Shown: piece after piece, positions 46,212 through 61,329 of the stretch
Numbering within the stretch: position 1 is the first letter of the stretch
How the letters are laid out: every line of letters begins with the position of its first letter
Assembly: GCA_002261195.1 (NCBI GenBank)
Contig: MVBO01000030.1
Location: 62,001-126,000, forward strand
DNA length: 64,000 bases
Source: Bifiguratus adelaidae
Lineage: Eukaryota > Mucoromycota > Endogonomycetes > Endogonales
Direction: 5' to 3'
Program-made: the position numbers and the translations under genes
The notes under the pieces: generated by a model
Database searches by the model: none
The model's input: only the letters and a program-made list of their open reading frames with translations
What the model was told of the DNA's origin: nothing

Positions 46212-49200
46212 ATGTCTCACCGTACTCCATCACCCAAGAGGCACAAATCGTCTCATGGGGGGAGTAGACGTCGAGAATACGAGGAAGACTATTACGATGG
46301 ATCAAGACGGCGTGACAAATATGATCGCGAACGGAGAGAGCGAAGGGATCGAAGCTCTGACTACTATGAACGACGTGACCGGTACGACCGCCATGACCGC
46401 CACGAATGGTCCGATCGTCAGGACCGATATGGCCAAAGAGGCGAGGACCATCGCTCGCGAACGAGCGTCCCCGTTGACGAGCCGCCTGTACAAGCATTGG
46501 ATATGAAAGAGGACATGGAGGAAAAGGCTAGACAGAGGCGGGAAAGAGTGGAACAGTGGCGGCAAAAGAGGGCCGCCGAAGAAGCTGCTGCCAATGGTAC
46601 CTCTGGTAATGTTCATGCCCCGAACGGCGTCGCATCAGTAGATACAAATCATCATGAAAGTGACCGAGGCGATGGTCAAGCAGCTAACGGAGATGAGGTC
46701 AGCGGCAAGAAATGGTCCTTGGAAGATGACGATGAGGATGAGGACGAAAACGATGAGGGAATGCAGCCGGTAACTACGGAGACGGCACAAGAGAGTCTAC
46801 ATGGTAGTGTCGATGGACCTCCGGCTCCGCCAAGTATGAAGAACACAGAAGAAGACGATGCTACGGCAGATGGTCTATTACAAAAGCCTGTGGTCAGGCG
46901 GAACCCATTTGCCAGTATGGGAGGTACCAAAAATGCTTCCTCGGCGTCCGATTCTACAAATCGACAGCAAAAGCAGATGTTTGGGATGAACGGCAAACCG
47001 AAAATGCAGATTGGTCTCAAACGCAAGCATGACGGAGAAGATGAGCCAGCTCAGGTCAAGATTAAAAATCGAACAGATGAGAAAGCAGACGGTCACAATG
47101 AATCAGATTTGATGAAGGTGGACGAACCCTCGAGTAACGCTGCTGAGGACGACGATGTCGACCCGTTGGATGCTTTTATGGTTGATGTCAGCAAAGAAGC
47201 TTTACAAATCAAGCAAGAGGATGCCAAGCGAATGCACCTGGACACGCCAAAAGAGCAAACACCCATCATCGTAGCGGACGAAGAAGAAGATGCGGAGAGT
47301 AGCGAAGAAGAAGATGTGTTAGCCTTAGCTGCCAAGAGAGTCAAGAAGAAGGATATACCCGTGGTAGATCACAGCCAGGTGAACTACGAACCTTTCAGAA
47401 AAGATTTTTATATCGAACCTCCGGAAATGAGAGATATGACACCTGATCAGGTCGATCTACTACGGATTGGACTGGACGGCATCAAGATTCGCGGTGTCAA
47501 TTGCCCCAAGCCAATCAAGAAATGGACCCATTGTGGACTACCAGCCGGCACTTTGGAAGTCATCCGAAAACTTAATTACACATCTCCCACCTCTATTCAA
47601 GCTCAAGCCATTCCAGCAATCATGAAGGGCCGCGACGTTATCGGCGTCGCCAAAACCGGATCTGGTAAAACGATCGCTTTCCTTCTGCCAATGTTCCGTC
47701 ATATCAAAGATCAACGACCTCTTGAAAACATGGAAGGCCCAATTGCAGTCATCATGACTCCAACGCGAGAGTTGGCCGTTCAGATTCATCGAGAATGTAA
47801 GCCATTTCTCAAAGTTTTGGGTCTTAGAGCCATATGTGCGTACGGTGGTTCCCCCATCAAGGATCAAATTGCGGACCTCAAGCGCGGTGCTGAGATCATA
47901 GTGTGCACTCCAGGTCGGATGATTGATCTGTTGACGGCAAATTCAGGACGAGTCACCAACTTGAAACGGGTCACATATCTTGTCCTTGATGAAGCGGACA
48001 GAATGTTTGACATGGGTTTCGAGCCGCAAGTGATGAAGATCGTCAACAATGTGAGGCCAGATCGGCAAACAGTCCTCTTCTCGGCAACATTTCCCAGACA
48101 GATGGAAGCTCTCGCCAGGAAAGTTTTACGAAAACCACTCGAAATAACCGTGGGTGGCCGGAGCGTTGTGTGCGAAGACGTAGACCAAAAGGTCGAAGTC
48201 CGGGAGGAATCAACCAAGTTTGTGCGCTTGCTGGAGATTCTAGGCGAATTTTTCAACGAGGCGGAAAATGACGACGGGAGAGTTTTGATCTTTGTGGATC
48301 GCCAAGAAGCCGCTGATAATCTATTGAGAGACTTGATACGTAGAGGGTATCCTTGCATGTCTTTGCATGGTGGCAAGGTATGTTTCTACAAAAATTCCTC
48401 TCTATTGTTGTGGGATCTAATCGCATGTTCTAGGATCAAACGGATCGTGACAGTACAATTGCCGATTTCAAGTCAGGCGTGAGCAACATCCTCGTCGCTA
48501 CTTCTGTCGCCGCGCGTGGACTGGACGTGAAACAGCTTAAAGTAGTCATCAACTATGAATGTCCTAATCACATGGAGGATTATGTCCATCGTGTTGGACG
48601 CACTGGGCGTGCCGGTAATAAGGGAACAGCTTACACCTTCATCACACCTGAGCAAGATCGTTACGCCATCGACATTTTGAAGGCTCTAAAGCTCAGTGGT
48701 CAAACACCTCCCAAGGAGCTGCAAGACCTGGCGGATTGTAAGTGACATTGTTTATGGTCACAAGTTCGTCCAAATTCTAATTTGTCATCTGCAGCTTTCC
48801 AAGAAAAGGTCAAGGCAGGCAGAGAACATTTCGCCGGATCCGGTTTCGGAGGAAAGGGACTGGAAAGGTTCGATAAGGATCGGGACCTTGTCAAGAAAAT
48901 TCAAAAACGGGCGTACGGTGGGGAAGATGAAGAATCTGACGAGGAAGAAGGTGACGGAGAAAAGACACCATCGGCTACCAAGCCAGTGGAAGATGGCACT
49001 GCAACTGTCGTGGGTGCGGCGCCTAAAACTGAAGCGGCAAACAGCAGCAATGCCGCTTTCAAGGCCGCTCAAGAAGCGGCGGCAAGGATTAGCGCCCTTG
49101 TTGGCACATCCAAGGCGGGCAAAGCTGCAGACATCATTCGGGAGATTAATGCAAAGTACAAGGAGAATGTTGGTTCCGACGATACTCTGAGCGAGCATTC

Positions 49201-49513
49201 CTTGGAGATCGAAATCAACGACTATCCTCAAAAGGCCCGATGGAGAGTCACCAACAAGGAGCAGATTGTGCAAATTGGCGAAGTCTCCGGAGCGGCCATC
49301 ACGACACGTGGTACATATTTCCCTCCCGGAAAACAACCGGGACCGGGAGAACGCAAGCTGTACCTACTCATTGAAGGCGAGAATAGTCTCGTAATTGAAA
49401 GAGCACGTACTGAGATTAAGCGTATATTGACGGAAGCCACGGTACAGGCCATGGAATCAGAAGCTCGAGGTGGACCAAGCGTTACTGGTCAGGGACGCTA
49501 CTCCGTAGTATAA
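46212..49513 (+). CDS. PRP5: DEAD-box RNA helicase Prp5 (DDX46)
   Basis: Three exons (46212-48377, 48434-48737, 48795-49513) give 1,062 residues, similar to human DDX46. The N-terminus is RS/RD-rich ([16 protein letters not shown]), then acidic, with the Prp5-specific DPLD motif in [14 protein letters not shown]. The helicase core has the Q motif region, AKTGSGKT (I), PTRELAVQ (Ia), DEAD in [13 protein letters not shown] (II), SATFPRQ (III), ARGLDVKQ (V) and [10 protein letters not shown] (VI). The C-terminus has a KH-like region ([20 protein letters not shown]). Prp5 proofreads the branch point and contacts SF3B1 during U2 recruitment. The start [14 protein letters not shown] was chosen over an upstream ATG at 46101, which lies 6 bp from the HSH155 start. 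Confidence 0.95.
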
Positions 49514-49684
49514 ACTTCATTTACATGTATTTACGCTTCTATTGTACATTAACCAATCCAAAACAATGATCAAGGTCCGAAATCTAGACGTATGTATCAT
49601 GGCATGCTGCTCCTTTATCGCAACCAACCCTATCGCGGATCTGCAACATGGGCTCTATTGCTCCTTTTCCAGCACTATGGATCG

Positions 49685-49933
49685 TTAATACATGCTTTGT
49701 AAAAGCATGCGCTTCTTACCATAAGTTACCCCTGTTCCATCGATACCCTCTTCCTCGTCGAGATTCGCAGGCTCGACAGTCACCTCCGTTTGCACATGAA
49801 CAGACGTAGCAGGGGTATCCCCCCGTCGAAAAGTCACCCCAGTGCCATCGATACCCTCATCAAACTCGTCCTTGTTCGTATCTTGGCCTATCACTTCTTG
49901 CTGCTGAACGGTATCTTGTGTCGACATGGTCAC
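49685..49933 (-). CDS. Small acidic protein with a duplicated EGIDGTGVT motif
   Basis: An 82-codon frame (start at 49933, or 49927 giving MSTQDTVQQQE). The peptide contains DEGIDGTGVTFRRGD near the middle and EEGIDGTGVTYGKKRM near the end, two near-identical copies about 35 residues apart. The rest is acidic and Gln/Thr-rich, with no signal peptide or membrane helix. I do not recognise the family. It is convergent with PRP5, with stops 171 bp apart. It may be a real short gene encoding a linear-motif protein, or the terminal exon of something larger. Confidence 0.45.
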   Translation of the reverse strand: MTMSTQDTVQQQEVIGQDTNKDEFDEGIDGTGVTFRRGDTPATSVHVQTEVTVEPANLDEEEGIDGTGVTYGKKRMLLQSMY

Positions 49934-50188
49934 GTGGACAGGGGGTGGGACGTTGGAGAGTCACAACTGCCGTCTTAAAATCTACCCCCGGTTGACATTC
50001 TTGGTGCGACGCTCTGAACCAATCAATGGTGCCCAATCAGGAACAGAAACCATAAGCCTTGAATTCCAGCCAACGGCGTAGATTCTAGCCACAACTGTAA
50101 GGGAGGCGTTTAGCATAGGGCGTCTAGATAGGGCATGGTATTTAAAGAACGAGTTATTTTTTAAGAGAGTAATCGATTGCAGCTTACG

Positions 50189-50511
50189 ATGCCAATGCGT
50201 GTGCATGATTACCTGGCCTTTCCTCCGTTGCGCCCTGCAGTGCACAGATTGCCCGCTTATGCTCTTCGTCGGCGAAATGCCATTGTGGAATCATCACCTG
50301 GAGCACCATCCGTGATAGTCCAATGTCATACCAAAGGTAAGCTTTCTCGGGGACTATACAATCGGACAAAGACTCATGCCATACACAGGAAGAGGATGAT
50401 GACAGCGTACAAACGACACGGGAACAATGTATTGACACAAGGAACCGTCAATGGCTGGAAGATGCGCCTCTTCGGCGACTTCGTCTTCAGACGGCGGCCA
50501 TCTCCGCATGA
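50189..50511 (+). CDS. Possible small gene, unrecognised
   Basis: A frame opens at ATG 50189 (MPMRVHDYLAFPPLRPAVHR), giving a basic, Pro/Arg-rich, possibly mitochondrial leader. A good donor (GTAAGC, 50338) and an intron ending ACACAG/GAAG near 50390 could join it to EDDDSVQTTREQCIDTRNRQ and a stop near 50511, for roughly 88 residues. Read without splicing, the frame runs to 50674 and would overlap the rhamnose mutarotase start, which I think less likely. No domain is recognised. Confidence is low. Confidence 0.3.
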
Positions 50512-50624
50512 GAAAAAATTTCCCCATACAGTCGCTGTAGATATTACACCCACATCCTATACCCCACAGATCCGCTTTGTCTACTATTCCCCGTACTCGG
50601 TTTCAAGGTCGAGCTTTGTGTACA

Positions 50625-51067
50625 ATGCCACGTCGCTTCGGCCAGGTTATAAAGTTGAAACCAGGTGCCTATGACACCTACAAGGAATATCATGCCAACG
50701 TTTGGCCTGAAGTCCTCGAGACGATTCATGCCTGCAATATACGCGACTACAGCATTTACCACCACGATGGGTAAAGTGCATAAGCATCTTGTCGCACATT
50801 TGCCCCTACTAACATCGCTTAGCTTGTTGTTTGCGAGCTTCAAGTATATAGGCGACGATTATGAAGCCGACATGAAAAAGATGGCTTCCGATCCCAAAAC
50901 GCGAGAATGGTGGACGATTATGGATCCCTTGCAGGCAAGTCGTGACGGTCATGACCAAGCGTGTAATGTCTCATACCACCTGCTAGGAGTCGTTGATCCC
51001 GGGAGCAACCGGTTCAGCGAATGGACCCTGGTGGAAAGAAGCGGAAGAGATGTTTTACTTTCCTTGA
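50625..51067 (+). CDS. rhaM: L-rhamnose mutarotase
   Basis: Three exons (50625-50770, 50823-50934, 50987-51067), 112 residues, close to the 104 of bacterial RhaM. Family marks are FGQVIKLKPGAYDTYKEYHA, VWPEVLETIHACNIRDYSIY (catalytic His region follows), GDDYEADMKKMASDPKTREW and the ending WWKEAEEMFYF. It interconverts alpha- and beta-L-rhamnopyranose, feeding rhamnose catabolism such as from pectin. The second intron has a GC donor. The gene is convergent with the velvet gene, with only 31 bp between stop codons. No other rhamnose-pathway gene is in the window. Confidence 0.88.
50935..50986 (+). other. GC-AG intron in the rhamnose mutarotase gene
   Basis: Exon ends TTGCAG, followed by GCAAGT, and the acceptor is CTGCTAG before GAGTCGTTG. 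Only this 52-nt excision yields MDPLQ joined to ESLIPGATGS and the conserved WWKEAEEMF ending, and it keeps the frame. Confidence 0.75.
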
Positions 51068-51098
51068 TTCATTTCAAGCGTAAATATATACAAGACAA

Positions 51099-52267
51099 TC
51101 ATTTGTTCTTTGAGCGCACGTCGTTCCTTATCGGTATCTTGAGTCCTTGACGCGCAAAAGCCTTGGATAATTCGGTGGATTCTGCATGGGATCAGCAACA
51201 TATTCAGCAAAGGGGGTGATGCCGACGTACCTGTCATGCCAGGAAATTTCTTGGCCGAGTATACTGTAAATGGTTCGCAACTCACAGACGCAATGATCTT
51301 GCTCTTTGTATCACTCAAAAAATCGTCACTATGGAGCACATCAGCATGCGAAGTGATCGTCGTCAACACATTACCTTCCCAGTTTCATGAGTGAGAACTT
51401 CAGAATGTATCGGCCTTCGGTACGGATACTTAGATCAGGGAATGCGAAATAAAGTCCAGCTTCTCCTTGCGGGTTCTTGAGGACGCTGGGAGAGCTGACC
51501 AGACTCCCCATGAGCACTCGTGTGTATTTAGGTGGATTGGAGATGATATTTCGTTCTTCGGTACCATCCTCAGACCATAGAGTAACATGTAGAACAAAGA
51601 ATGGATTCTGCAGCATCGTATTGTCGACGGCGCCGTCAGGGTTTGTGATGATGAGTTGGACGATCGGCTAGGTAAACTGCTTAGGCTCCAAGTTTGGGTG
51701 CCCTTTAAGGGTGGAAGACTTACCGGAGGATCGATAGGTCTACGATCCTTTTCGCCAAAGCCGCACATCCGCGCATGCAACGGATGTTGACATACTATTA
51801 GTTTATAACTCCTGCAATAGAAACAAACACTTAACATGATAGCTCTTAGCAGCCTACTACTGTACTTACTTGTTGTCTACCTCCTCTGTGACTTCACCTC
51901 GTTGGACAGGCGATGTCTGATAATTCCTCGCAAAAGCCTCACCGGTACCTTGCACGGGGTATCCTGAAAGGGGGTATGAGCAACGGACAGGCCATTGCAA
52001 AAGTTACTTACCTGAGCCATTCTCAGATTGCGTAAATGAGTAGGTCGTATCCTGAGGTGGCACTTGCTCACCACCTTCAGGATATCTATAAGTAGTGTTG
52101 GGAAGGTTGGAATAATAGAGTTGACCAGTCGATCTAGAGATGACCGTGAATACTTGTGAATGTCGCCTCCGCGGACTTTACCTGTCTTGCTCGTGCGGTT
52201 CATTACCACCGTAACGTTCGTCAAGTTGCTGGTGACTGAAACCACCGTTCCGACTGTAGGAATTCAT
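51099..52267 (-). CDS. Velvet-domain transcriptional regulator
   Basis: Multi-exon minus-strand gene. The velvet hallmark QHPLHARMCGFGEKDRRPID is intact. It is followed by PIVQLIITNPDGAVDNTML, NPFFVLHVTLWSEDG, KYTRVLMGSLVSSPSVLKNP, the FAFPDLSIRTEGRYILKFSL strand and SAKKFPGMTESTELSKAFAR, ending IPIRNDVRSKNK. The N-terminus (from MNSYSRNGGFSHQQ) is Gln/Ser/Tyr-rich. Velvet proteins (VeA, VelB, VosA, VelC) dimerise, bind DNA and link development to metabolism. The compact, uninterrupted velvet domain is closer to VelB/VosA than VeA, but I cannot assign the subtype. The start at 52267 is tentative since the frame extends upstream. Confidence 0.88.
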
Positions 52268-52440
52268 CACCAAGTGGCAATCCAAAGGATGCAATAATTT
52301 TGCGTCACTCAAATAAGGGCTCCAAAGCTTGAATGCTGGGCGTGCGTTCCACGCGGATGGATCGGGAAAATGTTCCGTATTCAATTTTGAGATATGGGTC
52401 TTGGTTCTATCTACACTTATGATACATGCGGGGAGCAGCG

Positions 52441-54971
52441 TTACGCAAATGCCCCTTGACGCAAACGGAGGTCTTCATCGATATCCACATTAGGGGGTGG
52501 GGGGGTCGAGGGTCCGGAGGGAGCAGGGTTGCATTGGGAGGGCTTCTGATCCTCTTGGTCCACGTCATCGAGGACGGCGTGTTCCACGAGCGCGTCTTGA
52601 CCACGTGCAAAATACAGGGGAGCCTTCTTTCGGAGCACCACATCGCGATCAATGACAATGTATCGGATAGACGAACCAGGCGCATCGTACATGGGTTCCA
52701 GCAGTATGGATTCCTTAAACAAGGTTTGATAAAAGTGGCCACGCAGCAACGTCCTTTCTAGGTACATACCATGATACGACGGAGACCACGCGCGCCGGTC
52801 TGCTTTTCTATTGCTCGTGCGGCGATTTCTCGAAGTGCATTATTTGTGAACCTCACATCAACCTGCACGCAGACGAAATTTGTCAGCATATGTAGCGTGA
52901 CCTGGGATGCAGCTTACCCCGCTCATGCCGAACAAGCCTTTAAACTGCTTAACCAACGCGTTTCGCGGTTCAGTGAGAACTCGAATCAAATCCTTCTCTG
53001 ACAGGAGGTTAACATTGGCCAAGACCGGAAGTCTGCCGACAAATTCTGGAATGAGCCCATATTTGATGAGATCTACCATCGTCTTCAGTATGATCGCAGC
53101 AACGAGTATCTTGACCATGGGATGACTAACCTGCCGGATCCGCAAAATCTAAAGGCTGGAAATTGTCGTCCACTGCGTTGTAAAAAGGTGCGCCTTTGCG
53201 AGCTTCGGCTAAAAGACCATGAGACTTGAGGCTAGCCCCAAAGCCAATGGACTACAAAAACATTCAGCCCGCGGAATCGACCTTATCGCAATGCGAAAAC
53301 TTACGCCTTTGTCGATACGGTCCATGATTACCTTGTCTAAACCAATGAAAGCGCCACTGAGGATAAACAGGATATTGCTGGTATCGACCGAGTACACATC
53401 ACCCCTTGGAGAACTAGACGGACCCCCCGATCCTGGCAAACCTATACCACTTCGCTTGTTCATGCTGCTGCCCGCTCCAGATTTGTCTGTTACATTGACG
53501 ACTGTGCCTTCCAACATGCGCAGCAACGCTTGTTGCACGCCCTCTCCTGAGACGTCTTTGGATACGGCGTATGAGTCTGGTCGCTTCGATATCTTGTCTA
53601 TCTCATCAATAAAAACTATGCCCGTTTCCGCCCTCTTTACGTCGTAATCGCAATTCTATGGAGAAGCATGAGTTATTTGGAACATAAGTGATGGGCCAAG
53701 ACTTGCCTGCAACAATCGCTGTATGACTAATTCAACGTCCTCGCCCACATAGCCCGCTTGAGTGAAAGGTGTGGCATCAGACATCGAGAAGGAAACTTGC
53801 AAAATTTTGGCCAAAGTGCGGGCCAATAAAGTTTTACCAGATCCTGTGGGGCCAATAAGGAGAACATTGCTCTTATCGAACACCGTATAAGGATCCCTCT
53901 CGGATGGTCCTTCTCCTGTATTTTGGATAGTGGTCGAGGTCTCGCTGGGATTGCCTCCGGATGGAGGATTAATCCAAGATCGAATCTGTGGGTGATTGGC
54001 CATGCTTTGAACCAGGAGCACGGGCTCCTTGGCGTTTCCTGGTAGATCCATAAAGCGCGTCAGAATTGACCTCGGTCACACTATCGGAGCAGCAAAAACA
54101 TACCTCGCTCGGCATTCTTCTCCATCCGTAGTGCCTCTTCAGACTCTGCCATCGCTCCGTCTTGCGTGTTACCCCGCCGATCTGGCTCCGGAGACGCTTC
54201 GCCTCGGCTCAAAGAGACAAACCCATCCAAACTTTGAGGTGCTGCGGCATTGACGGCCGCACGTAGCCGTTGACTTTGACGTTCCTGTTGTTCCAGTTGT
54301 TGTGCAAGATTGGCTCGTACTCTAGCATAATGATTGTAAACCGCCACCGCAAGGATCTTCTTGGCCCGCGCCTGTCCGATGACATATTCATCCAAATGCT
54401 TTACGATCTGAACGAAGTACATCAGTGCATGCTCTAGTAGTGGCAGTTGCCCAACCTACCATCCTTGGACTAGAAAGTGCTTTTGCAGTCGTAAAGTCAC
54501 CGGCTCCGGTTTCCACGGTATTCGAATACCCCGCACCTGATACATCGGCCGGATAGAAGGCTTGCGACGACGTCCCCTTGCCGGTTTGCGTATATGCTGG
54601 TGGGTCGGTACTTCGGTCTCCACTACTACTACTGGGTGGCCACTTGCCGCCATCTCCGCTTGCTTCTGTTGGTGTGAACCTTGGTGAATATCATGCGGCA
54701 ATTATGGCGGTCCAGCAGAATGACACTTACCAGAGACAATCTCAATATGGGAGCTCAAGGCAGACGAAGAAGACTGGAACCGACTTTGCCTTAGAGCATT
54801 GAGTCGTTGAGACTGTCCTGTTGTTCTTGGGATAAAAGCGAGCAGTGTACGTTGCTGTCGACATGCGCATTGACGCAGCCTTGGTCGTACTTGGGAGACA
54901 TTGAACAAGGCAGCACCGCGTGTATGCGGACGGCAAATCACTGAAGTTGTAGGTAACCGTATCGCACTCAT
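52441..54971 (-). CDS. MCX1: Mitochondrial ClpX-type AAA+ unfoldase (Mcx1)
   Basis: A multi-exon gene beginning with a mitochondrial leader ([20 protein letters not shown]). The AAA+ core reads [20 protein letters not shown], Walker A in [20 protein letters not shown], the pore segment AGYVGEDVE, Walker [14 protein letters not shown] and sensor [18 protein letters not shown], plus [15 protein letters not shown] and the TGARGLR arginine region near the end. The N-terminal zinc-binding domain of bacterial ClpX is not visible; a Ser/Gly-rich stretch stands in its place. The tail is unusually long and Pro/Gln-rich ([16 protein letters not shown]). Yeast Mcx1 acts without ClpP, stimulating heme synthesis by unfolding Hem1. 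The same may hold here. Confidence 0.9.
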
Positions 54972-55101
54972 GAAAGCCGGTTTTAGCTGTGTAGAAAGAA
55001 GGCCAAGCCCAGAGAGTTGCAACTTGCAATGTGGGTGAGCATGTGACCTTAGATTTGGGGAAACTGGACCATTGTTTTGTCGATGCAGAAATACAGAGGA
55101 T

Positions 55102-57012
<1,911 letters not shown>

Positions 57013-57178
57013 GAAGGCAGCAAGCGTGAAAAACTTTGCAAAGAGCGGATGAAAGGCTCATTTGTTGGGTTTCCCTATTTGTTTTGGGCAAATTCTGTGG
57101 GTTAGGGTTCCGGGAGAAGTCGGTGACGTAAACTTTATGGTTTGGCTCGAAATGGGCAAAATCGCGTCGCGTGAAAAC

Positions 57179-58731
57179 ATGATGGTGCTGGGAACGACGC
57201 AGCGCGTGAGCCGAACCTACGGCAGTAAGCGGGCTAGAATACGTTCAGATGGGTAAGTGTTTCTTTCTGGCGATGACCGTGGTCATTGAGCTGACGGACG
57301 CAGGGATCAGGAAGGTTCAACCAGCTTGACGGCAATAGCTTCGGCCGCAACATTGTCGACTGCTAACGAGAACTCAAGCGCGACAGCATCGTTAGATGCC
57401 TTCCTAAACAAAGATAAAGGCGAGAAGGAACCACTTTCGCGACCAAAGAGAGACCAGAATGTCGGTAAATCATCAAAGCAACTTCCACTATCTTCCTTCT
57501 TCACTCCGCAATCATCCATTGGCACGGTAACATCGCCAGCATCCCGACGAAAATCATCGCCGGCTTATTTTACTCATGTGTCGGACGATGATTTCAAAGC
57601 TACGCGCAGCAACGACGCCCATTCATCGCCTTCCAGCACAGCGTCATCCACCAGAAAAAGAAAACGTCTTTCTGATCTCTTTCCCATCTCCTCCAAACAG
57701 CCAAAGAAAACCACACCACGCTACGAACAACTATACCTTGATCTTGGACAAAAGAATCTCTTTTCATATACTTGTCCCGAGTGTCGCATGTCCTACGCTC
57801 GAGGGCGAATAGAAGATGACGCTCTCCATGAACGATATCACAAGGCATCCATCGGAGGCATCGACTATTCTGTATGTACAAGATGTGGTTCTTCCAGTTA
57901 GATACTCACAAGAAGCAGGGTTACAAAGACGAAGATATTGTGGACCGATTGGAGGATGCTGACGAGCGATACATTGTCCAGATCACTGGTCGTTCTAGTG
58001 CTTTTATGCGAAAGAAGGCAGGTGGACGATTGTTTAAGGGCACGTCTAACGTCTTGCAGGCAAAAGAAGTCTTGTCGGTCGTGAATCTCGAACTTGGATC
58101 AATCGATTTTACAGATCAAGATCTTGTTGATTGCAAGGTGCGTCCCAAGATCTTTCCTCTCGCATTCCTAACTGACAGAAATCCAGACATTGCTTTGTGT
58201 TTCTGCCAAGCGCAAAAAAGTCATTGGCTGTGTGCTTTTGGAGCGGATAGACATTGCCTATCGCCTAGTGTCGGCACAAGAGCAGGACGAAAATGAGCCA
58301 TTATCTCTACAATCAAAGGCATTAACATCCACAAAGATCATTAACGTTGATGGTGGTGCCGTATTCTGCAGGTAAGGCGCGATGTCAATGTGGCATTTTT
58401 ACACGTCGCTGACAGACACTTAGCGATCGTCCCCAGAGAGCTATTTGCGGGATCAGCCGAATATGGGTTTCGCGAAAGTACAGAGGGCAGGGTATAGGTA
58501 GGCGCCTCTTGAAGGCTGCGAGGTATGACAGCGTGCTTAGTGAAAACGCGCTCTTGGGTTGCTGACGACATTACTAGCGCATATTTTATTTTCGGTTACA
58601 GAATTCCGCCAGACGAGATGGCCTTCTCTCAGCCAACAGCAGATGGTCGGAAACTCGCAGAATCTTTTACGAGGCGCAAAGACTTTCTCGTGTACAGTGA
58701 ACATAAAAAGTTCATCAGATATTCTTGCTAG
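57179..58731 (+). CDS. ECO1: Cohesin acetyltransferase Eco1/Ctf7
   Basis: Six exons (57179-57252, 57304-57871, 57919-58137, 58187-58371, 58424-58522, 58578-58731), 432 residues. The N-terminal disordered part contains a PIP box, QLPLSSFF, for PCNA binding. A C2H2 finger follows (CPECRMSYARG with HERYH). The GNAT-type acetyltransferase spans DERYIVQITGRSS to GQGIGRRLLKAA (acetyl-CoA loop, RxxGxG/A-like) and the catalytic region MAFSQPTADGRKLAE. Eco1 acetylates Smc3 during S phase to establish sister-chromatid cohesion. The start at 57179 gives MMVLGTTQRVSRTYG; the frame remains open upstream to 57062, so the N-terminus is uncertain. Confidence 0.9.
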
Positions 58732-58832
58732 ATAGAGCGTTCATTGGGATATGCGTAAAATGACAAGTGATTCAGAACATCGAGGATAAATCCACAAACA
58801 AACTTCTAAACAGGTGATATCGCGCTGTCATT

Positions 58833-60759
<1,927 letters not shown>

Positions 60760-61258
60760 CTTGCCTCTAACAAATATGCAACAATAAAGACTATCGAAAG
60801 GACGACTCCCAATAGATCTGTCGCACCTTAAAGAGAAGGGAGGAAGGTAAAGAGAGAGAGACGATGTAAATAACAGCAAATTTTGTGTTTACGGCTCTTT
60901 GCGTCCCTTCCAGTCACAGTGAGGATTGATGACGCAGACATTGTCTACGTCACACATTGTTTGGAGACGTTGCTTACTGTGTAGACGCAGTGGAAAGGGA
61001 CACTTGGAGTTAGTTAACATGAATCTATATGCCCTGGACAGCGTCTATGCAGAAAAGTCTGACGTCTTATAACCTGTAGTCATATGACGATGTGCATGAC
61101 CCATGAGGAACAAATACAGGGTGAAGGGTCACCCCTGACAGGTGTGGCTGTGCGCGTAGAGTGGGCGCAGTGTAATCAAATGTGGGCTATCTACGCTGCT
61201 ATATAACGGTTCTCAAGGCGGCGAGCTTTCATGATGTGGCTCTCCAAGATTGCTCCAC
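60760..61258. other. Divergent intergenic region ATP2 / membrane protein
   Basis: About 500 bp with both promoters. It includes two TGACG-type motifs near 60929-60953 and a TATA-like string near 61200. No supported gene except a short upstream ORF near the 3' end. Confidence 0.5.
61200..61206 (+). promoter_or_regulatory. TATA-like element of the 61259 gene
   Basis: TATATAA lies about 55 bp before ATG 61259 (context GCTATATAACGG). A motif match only. Confidence 0.4.
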
Positions 61259-61329
61259 ATGAAGGAGTCAGATCTCTCTCTCCCACTGCGAAAGGCTCGG
61301 AAATGGGCTCCTATTACTGGCTTAATTGA
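61231..61329 (+). other. Upstream ORF overlapping the start of the membrane protein gene
   Basis: ATGATG at 61231-61236 opens a 32-codon frame (MMWLSKIAPHEGVRSLSPTA...) that ends at TGA 61327-61329, past the main ATG at 61259 in another frame. If it lies in the mature leader it would reduce translation of the main ORF. The TATA-like site is only about 25 bp upstream, so it may fall at or before the transcription start. Confidence 0.35.
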
